Source of the DNA: Palsa-89 sp963824345
GTDB lineage: Bacteria > Acidobacteriota > Terriglobia > Bryobacterales > Bryobacteraceae
Assembly (NCBI GenBank): GCA_963824345.1
Contig: CAWGOZ010000021.1
Location: forward strand, 372,001 to 436,000
Direction: 5' to 3'
DNA length: 64,000 nt
The translations under genes and the position numbers were made by a program. The notes below the pieces were generated by a model that was not told where the DNA came from, did no database searches, and was given only the letters and a program-made list of their open reading frames with translations. Positions 26,545-37,200 of this stretch are shown piece after piece; position 1 is the stretch's first letter; every line of letters starts with the position of its first letter.

Positions 26545-27869
26545 GCTCTTACTTTTCTCTCCTGTCGAAGAAACGCGGCTGCCGCGACGCTCGACAAGAA
26601 CGCAATGCCGGCCAGTAAAAGGAATGCGCCGCTCCACCCGTACCTGATGGAAATACGGGCCATGCTGTCTCCCGACAACACGCCACCCAAGTACCCTACG
26701 CCATCGATCATTCCAGAAGCTGTGCCGCTTCCTTGCTTTCCGCCGAAGTCCAGCGCAATGGCGCCGCCTAGGAACGAGTACGGACCGATCGTCAGGAACG
26801 CCACCACCGCCACCAGGACTACGGGCCAAAGGCGCGCGGCGGGCATCCATCCAAAACCCAGCACGAGCAGCGCGACGGCCGCCAGCCCAAGTCCGCCCAG
26901 CATCAGCGCGGCGCGGCCCCCGCGTCCCAGACGGTCGCTCAGCCACCCGCAAAGTATCACCGAGATGCCTCCGAAAAAAGGGAACAAGGCACTGTTGCTC
27001 GCGGCTTCCGCGGCCGTCATCCCCGCGGCCTGCGTGAAATACGTGGGGGTCCAAAGCCCGAACGTCTCGCGCAGAATTGTGGTGCCGAGCGACAGCGAGC
27101 AGGCCAGCCAGAAGACGGCGCTCCGAAAAAACGGGCCCAGCAAGGCGGCTAGATGCTTGGGACCTTCTTCGCCGGTCCCTTTACCGAATAGGTTGGTTGG
27201 ATTAACGGACGGCTCCGTTTCACCGACCTCCTCCGGTGACTCGCGCAGCAGCCAGTAACAGGCCGCCAGCAGCACAGCCAGCACCAGCGCCCCGGCCACG
27301 AATACGCCGCGCCATCCGAGCCCGCGGGCAATCAGCAGCGCCATGAATTGCCGGGCCAGTGCATCGCCAAACAAGTAACTCAAGCTAATGACCGCCATCA
27401 CCGTTCCGTATTCCCGAAACGCAAACCACTTGGAGGCGATCTTCACCGCGCCTGCCCAACCGAGCGACTGCACCAGCCGGTTCCCCATCCAGGCCAGCGT
27501 GAATATCGGCAGCGATCCGGAGGCTGCGAACAGGACTGTGAATGCGATGGTGCCCGCCATTCCTGTCATGAAATTGCGCCGGCCGCCGAAGAAGTCGGCC
27601 AGATTGCCGCTCGGAAATTTACCGATGGCGTAGGCCAGCACGCCAAACGAGGCAACCGAGCCGAGCATCACGCGCGCGGCGTTGGCGCTCACTCCGCGCC
27701 GGGTCAGGTCGCCGATGATGAGAGGCATGCAAACCGAGAGGTTGGAGCGGCACAGATAGTAGCCTGCGTAGCCGGTCACCAGCAGCGCGACCGTTAGGGT
27801 CTGCCACTGAATCAGGCGATTCCCTCGGCGCCGGGCTTCCGCGCCTGTGAGGGGCGGCGCGCCGATCAC
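26541..27869 (-). CDS. MFS transporter, organophosphate (GlpT/UhpT-like) type
   Basis: A 442-residue, 12-helix major-facilitator protein. TGYAGYYLCRSNLSVCMPL near residues 33-51 is the hallmark of the organophosphate:phosphate antiporter family, and WLSDRLGRGGRAALML is the mid-loop motif. In this operon it most likely brings phosphonates such as 2-aminoethylphosphonate or its N-methylated forms across the inner membrane. The start is GTG 27869, which overlaps the phnX stop (GTGA). It replaces the ABC transporter seen in many phosphonate operons. Confidence 0.82.
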   Translation of the reverse strand: MIGAPPLTGAEARRRGNRLIQWQTLTVALLVTGYAGYYLCRSNLSVCMPLIIGDLTRRGVSANAARVMLGSVASFGVLAYAIGKFPSGNLADFFGGRRNFMTGMAGTIAFTVLFAASGSLPIFTLAWMGNRLVQSLGWAGAVKIASKWFAFREYGTVMAVISLSYLFGDALARQFMALLIARGLGWRGVFVAGALVLAVLLAACYWLLRESPEEVGETEPSVNPTNLFGKGTGEEGPKHLAALLGPFFRSAVFWLACSLSLGTTILRETFGLWTPTYFTQAAGMTAAEAASNSALFPFFGGISVILCGWLSDRLGRGGRAALMLGGLGLAAVALLVLGFGWMPAARLWPVVLVAVVAFLTIGPYSFLGGAIALDFGGKQGSGTASGMIDGVGYLGGVLSGDSMARISIRYGWSGAFLLLAGIAFLSSVAAAAFLRQERKVRA

Positions 27870-28669
27870 GGACGATCTCCCGCCGCCAGCCGTCTGTCAA
27901 TTTCATCCAGAATCGCCTCGCAGCATGCGGCGCTATCAACCACGTAATGCGCTCCGGCGGCCAGCAAGCGGCTGCGCGCGGCTTCCACTTGCCGGCGTCG
28001 TTCTTCTTCCGGGAGCGCGGCGAGATCGGAGGCGCTCAGACCGATTTCATTGCCCGTGGCGGCGACGCCCACGGCCCACATCCCGGCGTTCAAAGCTTCC
28101 TCGATATCGCTGACAGTGTCGCCGATTTTGACCGCGCGCGACGTTGCGCTCAGGCGCAGGTGAATCGCCAGTTGCAGGCACATCCAGGGATGGGGCCGGC
28201 CGCCCGGTGCATCGTCCGGGCAAAGCGCCAGATCGGAATGATAGCCCTGCGCGGCCGCTCGCTCCACCAGCACATCCAGCATCGGCCGCGTGTAGCCCGT
28301 CGTGCTGCCTATCCGCAGGCCCCGGCCCCGTAGCTTTTCCGCCGCGGCGGGCACTCCTCCGATGACTTGCGAGTAGTCGCCGAGAATCCGCATTTGCAAG
28401 GGCAGGAATTCGGAAAACAGTGTGCCGACGTCCTGCTCGGTGGGGCCGGCGCCCGTCAATTCGCGCCACTGCTCGGCTACTTGCGGCATGGCAAGAATGT
28501 TGCGGAGGTGATCGCGCTTGAAAATTCCCATGTCTTTGCGTGCGTCCGCGTCCGTCAGCGGAATGCCGTGGCGATGAAACACTTCGGTCACGGCGCGAAC
28601 CGGCGCGAGCGATCCGTGATCCACCGTCGTTCCTGCCCAATCGAAGATGACTGCTTCTAAGCGCTTCAT
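27866..28669 (-). CDS. phnX: Phosphonoacetaldehyde hydrolase
   Basis: A HAD-superfamily enzyme of 267 residues from ATG 28669, chosen because GGAG lies just upstream and the length matches the family. The nucleophile motif is DWAGTTVDHG (first Asp catalytic). Other markers are GIFKRDHLRNIL with the lysine that forms the Schiff base, STTGYTRPML and KIGDTVSDIEEALNAGMW. It hydrolyses phosphonoacetaldehyde to acetaldehyde and phosphate in the cytoplasm. No 2-AEP transaminase (phnW) is present in the window, so phosphonoacetaldehyde probably comes from the adjacent FAD enzyme. Confidence 0.9.
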   Translation of the reverse strand: MKRLEAVIFDWAGTTVDHGSLAPVRAVTEVFHRHGIPLTDADARKDMGIFKRDHLRNILAMPQVAEQWRELTGAGPTEQDVGTLFSEFLPLQMRILGDYSQVIGGVPAAAEKLRGRGLRIGSTTGYTRPMLDVLVERAAAQGYHSDLALCPDDAPGGRPHPWMCLQLAIHLRLSATSRAVKIGDTVSDIEEALNAGMWAVGVAATGNEIGLSASDLAALPEEERRRQVEAARSRLLAAGAHYVVDSAACCEAILDEIDRRLAAGDRP

Positions 28670-28679
28670 AGCTCCAACC

Positions 28680-29813
28680 TCAGTGATCCATCTTCTGGAT
28701 GGTTTCCTCTGCAATGCCGAACGAGAGCGTCATGCCCGAGCCTCCTGGCGAAGTGACGATTCGGACGCCGGGAGCGGGCGTCATCGCCAGATAGGGTTTT
28801 TCGGGATGCTTCGCGTATACACCGTGCCATCGCTGTGCGATTTCCATCATCGGCGCGTTGAGGAATCCGCGAATGTAGCCCAGCATCAGCTCGTCCACTT
28901 CCTCCCGATCGAAGATGTCGACGCACGGGCCATACTCGTGCGAATCGCCCAGCGTCAGTTCGCCCTGCGCCGTCTCGGAGACCAAACCGTGAATGCCCCA
29001 GCGCTCATACTCCGGCGTCTCTTGCGCGATGCGATTGCGCAGCGCGGGCAACGTGCTGCAAACGCCGAATGCCGCATAGAAGCGCAGCGTCAAACCGGCC
29101 GCCAACGCGGGGCCCAGACGCCATCCTTCCGGCTGCGGGCGGGTTCGGAGCATCTGCAGCTTGACGCGGGTCAGTCCGCTGGCGGCAAATACTTCCGGAT
29201 AGAGCGTCTCGAAATCGTCGCCGCCGCACACGATCACTTGATCCACGGTCCAGCTCTCGTTTCCGGCCTCCACTACCGGAAGGTCGATCGCTCGCACGGC
29301 GTAACCGAACTTTACCTCGACGCCGAAGCGTTCCTGAAGGAACCCAGGGAGCGCGGCGATGGTCACGCGCGGATCGACAGTCACTTCGGTGCTGCTCCAA
29401 AGGCCGCCAATCAGACCTTCCGCTTTGACGGCTTGCGAACGCGAAAGCACTTGATCGGCGGGAAGCCAACAACATTCATACCCAAGGCCAGGGGCCAGTT
29501 CGGCAAATTCTCGCGCGACTGCGGCTTCATCGTTTCGATAGACAACGTGCAGCGATCCTTCCGGCCAGTACGGAAGTTTCGCTTGATCCAGCACCTCCAC
29601 CCAGCGCGCCCGGCTGCGCAGCGCCAGTTGGTGCAATCTCCCGTGCGGCTGCCCGATGGGCCAGATCATGCCGAAATTACGAATCGAAGCGCCCGAGGCT
29701 CGCGGGCTGCGCTCGAACACTACGACTCTCAAGCCCCGCGACGCAGCCGCGTAGGCGTGCGCCAGACCCATAATGCCAGCCCCGACAATGGCCACGTCCG
29801 CTCGGTTGTTCAT
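28680..29813 (-). CDS. FAD-dependent oxidoreductase of phosphonate operons (TIGR03364 type)
   Basis: A 377-residue DAO-family flavoprotein from ATG 29813. The FAD fold is VAIVGAGIMGLAHAYAAASRG with the acidic strand end VVFER. The C-terminal flavin loop is TSPGGSGMTLSFGIAEE. This family (TIGR03364) is recurrent beside phnX and HD/dioxygenase pairs. Flavoenzymes of such operons have been reported to oxidise aminoethylphosphonate or its N-methyl forms to phosphonoacetaldehyde, which fits phnX directly downstream (10-base gap). The exact substrate is inferred. Five bases separate it from the NPP gene upstream. Confidence 0.8.
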   Translation of the reverse strand: MNNRADVAIVGAGIMGLAHAYAAASRGLRVVVFERSPRASGASIRNFGMIWPIGQPHGRLHQLALRSRARWVEVLDQAKLPYWPEGSLHVVYRNDEAAVAREFAELAPGLGYECCWLPADQVLSRSQAVKAEGLIGGLWSSTEVTVDPRVTIAALPGFLQERFGVEVKFGYAVRAIDLPVVEAGNESWTVDQVIVCGGDDFETLYPEVFAASGLTRVKLQMLRTRPQPEGWRLGPALAAGLTLRFYAAFGVCSTLPALRNRIAQETPEYERWGIHGLVSETAQGELTLGDSHEYGPCVDIFDREEVDELMLGYIRGFLNAPMMEIAQRWHGVYAKHPEKPYLAMTPAPGVRIVTSPGGSGMTLSFGIAEETIQKMDH

Positions 29814-29818
29814 TCCGC

Positions 29819-31207
29819 TCACTTGGAGACGAGCGCTTGCCCTGGGTGCGCGAACAGATCGCGTCCCTCGGCTTGTGCCAGGCGCACGCCCAGGATCGCC
29901 GCGAGAGTCGGCGCAATATCGCGCATGTCGATTTCGCCCAGCGGCCTGCCGGCGCTCAGGCCCGGCCCCGCAATCATAAAGGTGGAGTTCATCTCCTTGC
30001 GATCCGGCAGGTAGCCATGCATCCCGCGGTACGCCGACTCGGTGACCAAAGGACCGCTCGGTCGCAGGCCAAACGTGTAGCCGGCCTTCAGTTCGATGGC
30101 GAATTCGGCTCCGGGCCAACCCGCCATCCGTCGCACTTGCTCAGAGGAAAGCACGCGCGCGATACCGGAGTCGGGATCCTTCGCAAGCTGCTCGAACAAT
30201 GCATGCACGTGCTCCCTGGTTCCAGGCGGCGCGCCGGGATTGATCATCACGGCCCCACTTCCGCCGGATGGCCAGACCGTGGCTGCCCACGACTTGACGT
30301 GCAGCGCGTCGTCGACGGTGATCAGGCCGGCCTCGCGCAGCGCGGCGAAAATATTGACGTCCTTGCTTACCGGAAGAAAGCCGTGATCGGAGACCACCGC
30401 AACCACCATCTGCCCACGGGCTGCTGCTTGCAATTTGCCGATCAGCGCGTCGATCGTTTCGAGCGTCGCGTTCGCCTCCGGGCTAAATGGCCCGTACTGA
30501 TGCTCGGAATGATCGAGGGCGGCCAGATACACGGTCATAAAGCTTGGCCGCTTCAGATCGATCAGACGCAGTACGTAATCGACGCGGCGCTGGTCGGCGG
30601 CTATGCTCTCATCGCCGCCGTCGGCATAGGGCGGGGCATCGCGCTCCAGAAAATCCAGCAAGCCAGGCGTCGAGAGAATACGGACCAGCTTCCGGTCGTC
30701 CGGCGTATTCGCGCGCCAGTACTGCGCCAGATTGAAATCGATTTTCGCGCCGGCGGTCACCGGCCAATGCACGCTCGCGGTAGTCAGCCCGGCCTTCCCG
30801 GCTTCGTCCCACAGCGTGGGAACTGCAATGTCGGAGCTGTACCAATACCAGCCCTGCGCGTTTTGGTTCTCGGGATCGAAGGTGGTGTTCGAAACGATTC
30901 CGTGGCGCGCGGGCGAAACACCGGTTACCAGCGTGGTGTGGCTCGGATACGTGACGGTGGGCAGAACGCCATGCACGCCCGTCGCGTAGGAGCCTTCCGA
31001 AAGCATGCGGCGAAGATGCGGGATCTTCAAGCCGTGAGCATCGGCCTCGATTATGCAGTCCGGCCGGAGGCCATCGATTGAGACCAGCAAGACCGGCGTG
31101 TGTTCAGCGCAGGCAACCGCCGCGAAGATCGGCAAAATGGCGAAGATTCGCAAATGCGTACCAGTATAAGCGGGCGAAGTTACAAGCGTGTGAGCGTCCA
31201 GAGACAT
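29819..31207 (-). CDS. Secreted NPP-type phosphodiesterase (alkaline phosphatase superfamily)
   Basis: A 462-residue protein with a hydrophobic leader (LRIFAILPIFAAVACA, about residues 19-34). It has a nucleotide pyrophosphatase/phosphodiesterase fold: metal Asp in VSIDGLRPD, nucleophile Thr in PTVTYPSHTTLVTG, PARHGIVSN, a His/Asp pair in YLAALDHSEHQYGP and VVSDHGFLP. It would hydrolyse phosphodiesters or phosphonate esters in the periplasm. Because it heads the coupled phosphonate genes by 5 bases, I infer it frees phosphonates from esters or lipids before uptake. Phosphonoacetate hydrolase (PhnA) is a cytoplasmic relative, but the signal peptide argues against that role. Confidence 0.82.
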   Translation of the reverse strand: MSLDAHTLVTSPAYTGTHLRIFAILPIFAAVACAEHTPVLLVSIDGLRPDCIIEADAHGLKIPHLRRMLSEGSYATGVHGVLPTVTYPSHTTLVTGVSPARHGIVSNTTFDPENQNAQGWYWYSSDIAVPTLWDEAGKAGLTTASVHWPVTAGAKIDFNLAQYWRANTPDDRKLVRILSTPGLLDFLERDAPPYADGGDESIAADQRRVDYVLRLIDLKRPSFMTVYLAALDHSEHQYGPFSPEANATLETIDALIGKLQAAARGQMVVAVVSDHGFLPVSKDVNIFAALREAGLITVDDALHVKSWAATVWPSGGSGAVMINPGAPPGTREHVHALFEQLAKDPDSGIARVLSSEQVRRMAGWPGAEFAIELKAGYTFGLRPSGPLVTESAYRGMHGYLPDRKEMNSTFMIAGPGLSAGRPLGEIDMRDIAPTLAAILGVRLAQAEGRDLFAHPGQALVSK

Positions 31208-31227
31208 TGCCCGGCGCGCGGGCGGCG

Positions 31228-31761
31228 TCAGTTTCCCGACCGCTTGCGTTCGAGCAGAGCATTCAGCAAAGTTTCGCCAGGCGTATTCCTCGGGTTCAGT
31301 TCGAGGGCACGCCGCAGCTCTTGCTCGCCCCGCTCATACTCCCCGGCACATACCAACGACAGGCCCAGGTTATAGCGATTCACTGCATCGTGAGGCAACA
31401 ACATCACGGCCTGCTCAAATGAGCTTACGGCATCCGCACAACGGCCGGTCTTAAGGTATTCGACACCGAGCAGACTATGGGTGTAGGCGGCCGAACCCGG
31501 GTATTTCGCCAGCGCTCCGTGCAACTGTTCAATGGCGGCCTCATGGTCGCCGGATTTCATTGTTTCCAGCGCTCGCCGCAGTGTTCGCCGGGCTTTCTCG
31601 CTGATAGGGTGATGAAGGAGATCGGCTGAAATCGTCATTTGTCGCGGACCGGCCTCCGTTGTCACATCACTCTGACCCTGGAGCGGCCAGGCGGCCAACG
31701 CCGCCCCCAAAAAGAACACTGCTGACCTTGCAAAGCAAACATTCGATTGTGCCTTGCCCAC
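31228..31761 (-). CDS. Secreted tetratricopeptide-repeat protein
   Basis: A 177-residue protein with a signal peptide (FFLGAALAAWPLQGQ, about residues 15-30) and three TPR units from about residue 58: ALETMKSGDHEAAIEQLHGAL, YLKTGRCADAVSSFEQAV, SLVCAGEYERGEQELRRALE (first listed in part). TPRs bind proteins. It lies 20 bases before the NPP gene and is the first gene of the phosphonate operon by position. Its role there is unknown. Confidence 0.75.
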   Translation of the reverse strand: MGKAQSNVCFARSAVFFLGAALAAWPLQGQSDVTTEAGPRQMTISADLLHHPISEKARRTLRRALETMKSGDHEAAIEQLHGALAKYPGSAAYTHSLLGVEYLKTGRCADAVSSFEQAVMLLPHDAVNRYNLGLSLVCAGEYERGEQELRRALELNPRNTPGETLLNALLERKRSGN

Positions 31762-31806
31762 CTGGCACCTCCGACCCCAAGCATTGGCGGCTGCGCCGCT
31801 TTACAT

Positions 31807-31835
31807 TACATAGCAGTAAATTCGGGATATTACAA
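31807..31835 (-). promoter_or_regulatory. Candidate sigma70 promoter of the TPR-phosphonate operon
   Basis: On the minus strand TTGTAA (31830-31835) and TATGTA (31807-31812) are 17 bases apart, about 45 bases before the TPR start. The match to consensus is moderate. I saw no obvious Pho-box direct repeats around it, although phosphate control would be expected. Confidence 0.35.
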
Positions 31836-31889
31836 TCCTGTTACTAGCCAGTTGCGTGAACGCAGCCTGTCAGGAGTGGGGATGGATGC

Positions 31890-33274
31890 CTAACTGGATT
31901 TCGGATTGTGCCAACCGCCATCAGAGGCAATGATCGCGTCGGCCGCTTTCGGCCCCCAGCTGCCGCGCCGGTAGGGGAGAGCCCGGTGGTGTTTCTTCAG
32001 GACAGGATCGACTACCGCCCAAGAGGCCTCCACCGAATCCTCGCGCGTGAATAGCGCTCCGTCGCCCCGCATGGCGTCGCCTAACAGCCGCTCGTAGGGG
32101 GCTTCCTCTCCGGTCTGGTCTTCGATCAGCAAGAGCTCTCGCTGCTCGCCGACGAACTCCTTGCCCGGCAGCTTGACGCGAGCGGCCACGGCGATGGCTG
32201 CATTGGGGGAAAGACGCAGGCGGAAGTAGTTGGTCCGGCCCGTGGCAGGCGATGAGTCGGCGAAAAGTCTTTGCGGCGGCGCCTTCAATTCCACCAGGAT
32301 CTCGGTGGCGGTATCGGGCAGATATTTGCCGGAGCGCAGATACCAGGGCACTCCCGCCCAGCGCCAGGAATCGATGAATAGCCGCAGCGCGCAGAAGGTT
32401 TCCACGTCCGAGTTCTTCGCCACGCCCGGCTCATTGCGGTAGCCGGCGTACTGGCCACGCACCAGGTCGTCCGGCTGCAGAGGACGCATGGCGCGAAAGA
32501 CACTGGCTTTCTCTGTATGTACGGCCCCGAAGTCCCGATCGGACGGCGGTTCCATGGCAAGCAGCGCCACCACCTGGAAGAGATGGTTGCCGATCACGTC
32601 GCGCAGACATCCGGCGCTTTCGTAAAAAGGCCCGCGGTCCTGAACGCCGAAATCTTCCGACATGGTGATCTGGACGCTGGCGACGTAGTTGCGATTCCAG
32701 ATCGGCTCCAGGAAAGAATTAGCGAATCGGAAATAGAGGATGTTCATGATGGCCTCTTTCCCGAGGAAATGATCGATACGGAAAATCGAGTCGTCCGGAA
32801 ACACCGAACGCGCCACCTGGTTGAGCTGCCGCGCGGAGGCCAGATCCCGTCCAAACGGTTTTTCGACGATCACGCGCGCATTGTGTGCCAGGTTCGCGGC
32901 GCCGAGTTGTTGGATCACAGTCTCAAAGAGCGCTGGCGGAATCGCCAGATAAAACGCCGGACGCCGGGCGCCATCCAGCGCGCTCTTGATGGCAGTAAAC
33001 GTAGCCGGGTCCTTATAATCTCCGCTGACGTACTTGAAAAGGGACAGAAGATGCTGGAAGGCCCGCCGGTTATCGATGCCACCCGATCGCCGAATGCTGT
33101 CCGCGATGCGTTTGTGCAGGCGCTCCACGCTCCACTTGGGGAGCGCGACGCCGATCACCGGGACGTTCAGCGTGCCACGCTTCACCATCGCATAGAGCGC
33201 CGGGAAGATCATCTTGTGGGCGAGATCGCCGGTCACCCCGAACACCACCAACGCATCGGAACGGGAAATTGCCA

Positions 33275-33275
<1 letters not shown>
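31890..33275 (-). CDS. zwf: Glucose-6-phosphate dehydrogenase
   Basis: The product is 461 residues from ATG 33275; a longer open frame upstream belongs to the pgi region. It oxidises glucose 6-phosphate to 6-phosphogluconolactone with NADP, the entry to the oxidative pentose phosphate pathway. The nucleotide motif is VVFGVTGDLAHK and the active-site motif RIDHFLGKEA. The TGATG overlap with pgi implies translational coupling. 6-phosphogluconate dehydrogenase and lactonase are not in the window. Confidence 0.93.
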
Positions 33276-34954
<1,679 letters not shown>

Positions 34955-34961
34955 ATCGATC

Positions 34962-36050
34962 TTAGCTAGCCGCTTTGAGGGTAGCGCTCTTTTGGGCGAC
35001 TTGGTCGAGCAAATCCCTCCAGGAGGCGACGAACGACTTGGCGCCGTCGCGTTGCAGATCGGCCGCTAGCTGTTCATCGTCGACGCCGGCCTTGGCAAAC
35101 GCAGCGATCACTTGCTCGGCATCGCCGCCATCCAGCGGCAGCACCTGGCCACTCAGCTTGCCGTGATCGGCAAACGCCAGTAGCGTTTCTTCGGGCATCG
35201 TATTGATGGTGTCCGGCGCGGCCAAAGCCTGGATATACAGGACATCGGACGCCTTGGGATCCTTGGTGCCCGTGCTGGCCCAGAGCAGGCGCTGTGGCTG
35301 CGCACCCGCGCCGGCAACTTTGCTCCAGCGTGGCGACGCCAGCAGATCGCGGTATGCCTTATAAGTCCGCTTGGCAATGGCAATGCCCAAGCGATCCTGA
35401 AGCTCCTTGGGAACCTTCCCCATCACGGCCTTGTCCCAGCGGCTGATGAACATGGATGCCACCGAATGTACTTTCGGGTCGAGCCCGGCTGCGATCCGGC
35501 GCTCGATTCCCCGCAGGTATGCTTCGGCTGCTCCGGTATAGTGCGCGGCCGAGAATAACAACGTGACGTTCACCGGCACTCCACGGAAGATAGCTTCCTC
35601 GATGGCGGCGTGCCCTTCGCTGGTCCCCGGAATTTTAATGAATAAATTCGGCCGTTGCGCCTGAGCGTGGAGACGAACCGCCTCCTGGATGGTGCCCGCT
35701 GCGTCGTACGCCAGTGACGGAGATACTTCCAAAGAAACCCAGCCATCCATTCCGGAGGTTGCGTCATGGACCGGCCGAAAAAGATCGGCGGCCTGCCGCA
35801 GATCCTCAATCGCGAGTTCGAAGAAGAGTCCTTCGCCGGACTTGCCTTGCTTCCTCTTCTGGAGGATGGCATCGTCGTAGAAATTCGAATTCTTGATCGC
35901 CAGGTCGAAGATGGAAGGATTCGAAGTGAGACCTGTCACCGAAAAGTCACGGATGTAACGGCGCAGCGTGCCGCTGGTCAGCAGGCCTCGCGTGATGTTG
36001 TCGAGCCAGAGGCTTTGGCCGAGCTGATGGAGCTGTTGCGTGGGGTTCAT
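34962..36050 (-). CDS. tal: Transaldolase
   Basis: A 362-residue class I aldolase-type enzyme transferring a dihydroxyacetone unit from sedoheptulose 7-phosphate to glyceraldehyde 3-phosphate. Family motifs are SVTGLTSNPSIFDLAI near residues 37-52 and LFIKIPGTSEGHAAIEE with the Schiff-base lysine. It is of the longer bacterial/cyanobacterial type. It is first in tal-pgi-zwf. The 36051-36190 gap holds no gene and probably carries the promoter. Confidence 0.92.
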   Translation of the reverse strand: MNPTQQLHQLGQSLWLDNITRGLLTSGTLRRYIRDFSVTGLTSNPSIFDLAIKNSNFYDDAILQKRKQGKSGEGLFFELAIEDLRQAADLFRPVHDATSGMDGWVSLEVSPSLAYDAAGTIQEAVRLHAQAQRPNLFIKIPGTSEGHAAIEEAIFRGVPVNVTLLFSAAHYTGAAEAYLRGIERRIAAGLDPKVHSVASMFISRWDKAVMGKVPKELQDRLGIAIAKRTYKAYRDLLASPRWSKVAGAGAQPQRLLWASTGTKDPKASDVLYIQALAAPDTINTMPEETLLAFADHGKLSGQVLPLDGGDAEQVIAAFAKAGVDDEQLAADLQRDGAKSFVASWRDLLDQVAQKSATLKAAS

Positions 36051-36190
36051 AGCTTCACTGTAAGAGAAGCCCGGTCAAAATGCCATAGAAAACAATTCGC
36101 CTTCATACCCCTCCTTGTATCCACGAGATGGCCCAACCTGGAGCCTCAGGGATCAATTGTTAGATCGAGCTAAACGGAGCCGGTTTCCTC

Positions 36191-36682
36191 TCACTTGCCG
36201 GCGTAGTAGAACAACATGTCGAAGTTGCCGGGTACGCGACCGAGCGACCGGAGTAGCAAAGCAATCTGCCCGCGATGATGCACACCGTGAATGGCGGCAT
36301 GCTGCATGGCTTCGCCCAGCCGTATAGCGTATTTCGGGCCTTCGCCAAAAGCGAATTCGATCACACGATCGAGATCGTCGTCTCCAAGGTTCGCCAGGAA
36401 CGCCCGGACCGAAGCTTCCACCTGTTGCCAGCGCTCAATGACCGAAGCCGCCGTGGGGTAGTCGGACGCAGCCAGCGCAGGTCCGCGGCGAGGGCCTCCG
36501 CAACGGTCCAGCCAACCCCATTCGGCGCTCAGAATATGAACCATCGTGTTTCTGATGGAGCCGTAGCTGCCCGCCACGGATTCGGTGAACTGCTCTGTGG
36601 TGAGCTGCGACACTACTTCGAACAGCTTCCGGTCAGCCCAGTAGCTGTAGTCGAAAAGGGTTTGGAGGTCCTGGACCGTCAT
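36191..36682 (-). CDS. DinB-family protein
   Basis: A 163-residue four-helix-bundle protein. Likely metal histidines are in MVHILSAEWGWL and HGVHHRGQIALLLRSLG, the standard DinB/YfiT layout. Members are thiol-dependent transferases (bacillithiol or mycothiol type) or have unknown roles. It is followed upstream, 9 bases away, by the HIT gene. No substrate can be assigned. Confidence 0.82.
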   Translation of the reverse strand: MTVQDLQTLFDYSYWADRKLFEVVSQLTTEQFTESVAGSYGSIRNTMVHILSAEWGWLDRCGGPRRGPALAASDYPTAASVIERWQQVEASVRAFLANLGDDDLDRVIEFAFGEGPKYAIRLGEAMQHAAIHGVHHRGQIALLLRSLGRVPGNFDMLFYYAGK

Positions 36683-36691
36683 CCGATTATT

Positions 36692-37183
36692 TTACGTTTC
36701 GGTTTTCGCAAACGCCGCGCGGAGTTTCTGCCAGGTGCTTGCCAGATCTTCCGGCAGCACGCGCGTTTCGGCCACCGTGGTCATGAAGTTGGTGTCGCCC
36801 GGCCAGCGCGGCAGCACATGCATGTGAATGTGCTCGGCGATTCCCGCGCCCGCGCTTTCGCCCAGATTCATCCCCAGATTGAATCCCGGCGCGCGATAGA
36901 TCTCCCCCAGATGCCGCTGAGCTTCACGAACCAGCAGAATCAGTTCCTCCAGTGTCCCCTGCGCCGCCTCCTGCAGATTGTCGACGTGCTGGTAGGGAAC
37001 CACCATCACATGGCCGGTGCTGTAGGGGTACAAATTCAGCATCACGAAGTTGCTCTGTCCCCGATACACCACCAGATTGTCCTGATCGTGCCCCGAGGCC
37101 GCAGCCCGGCAGAAGACGCACTCGCCGCCAGTCTTCTCTTTTTGAACGTACTGGTAGCGCCACGGACTCCACAGGTGGTCCAT
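36692..37183 (-). CDS. HIT-family nucleotide hydrolase/phosphorylase
   Basis: A 163-residue protein with the histidine triad HIHMHVLPRW and an N-terminal CVFC that often forms half of a zinc site. The MDHLWSPWRYQYV beginning is characteristic of the bacterial branch near Ap4A phosphorylase. It probably cleaves dinucleoside polyphosphates or AMP conjugates in the cytoplasm. Confidence 0.87.
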   Translation of the reverse strand: MDHLWSPWRYQYVQKEKTGGECVFCRAAASGHDQDNLVVYRGQSNFVMLNLYPYSTGHVMVVPYQHVDNLQEAAQGTLEELILLVREAQRHLGEIYRAPGFNLGMNLGESAGAGIAEHIHMHVLPRWPGDTNFMTTVAETRVLPEDLASTWQKLRAAFAKTET

Positions 37184-37200
37184 AAACTTGGAACTGCGTA

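Noticed and set aside
26545..27054. Upstream extension of the TmpA-like reading frame into the transporter gene
   Set aside because: The ATG at 26544 overlaps the transporter stop in the normal ATGA way; the extension has no resemblance to a domain and lies wholly within the MFS gene.
28647..30014. A 455-codon open frame on the plus strand across the FAD oxidase region
   Set aside because: It is antisense to the flavoprotein and phnX genes, which have clear motifs; its product is Arg/His/Gln-rich and shows no domain, as expected of a GC-rich shadow frame.
29837..31081. A 414-codon open frame antisense to the NPP gene
   Set aside because: No domain or ribosome site; composition typical of the reverse of a high-GC gene.
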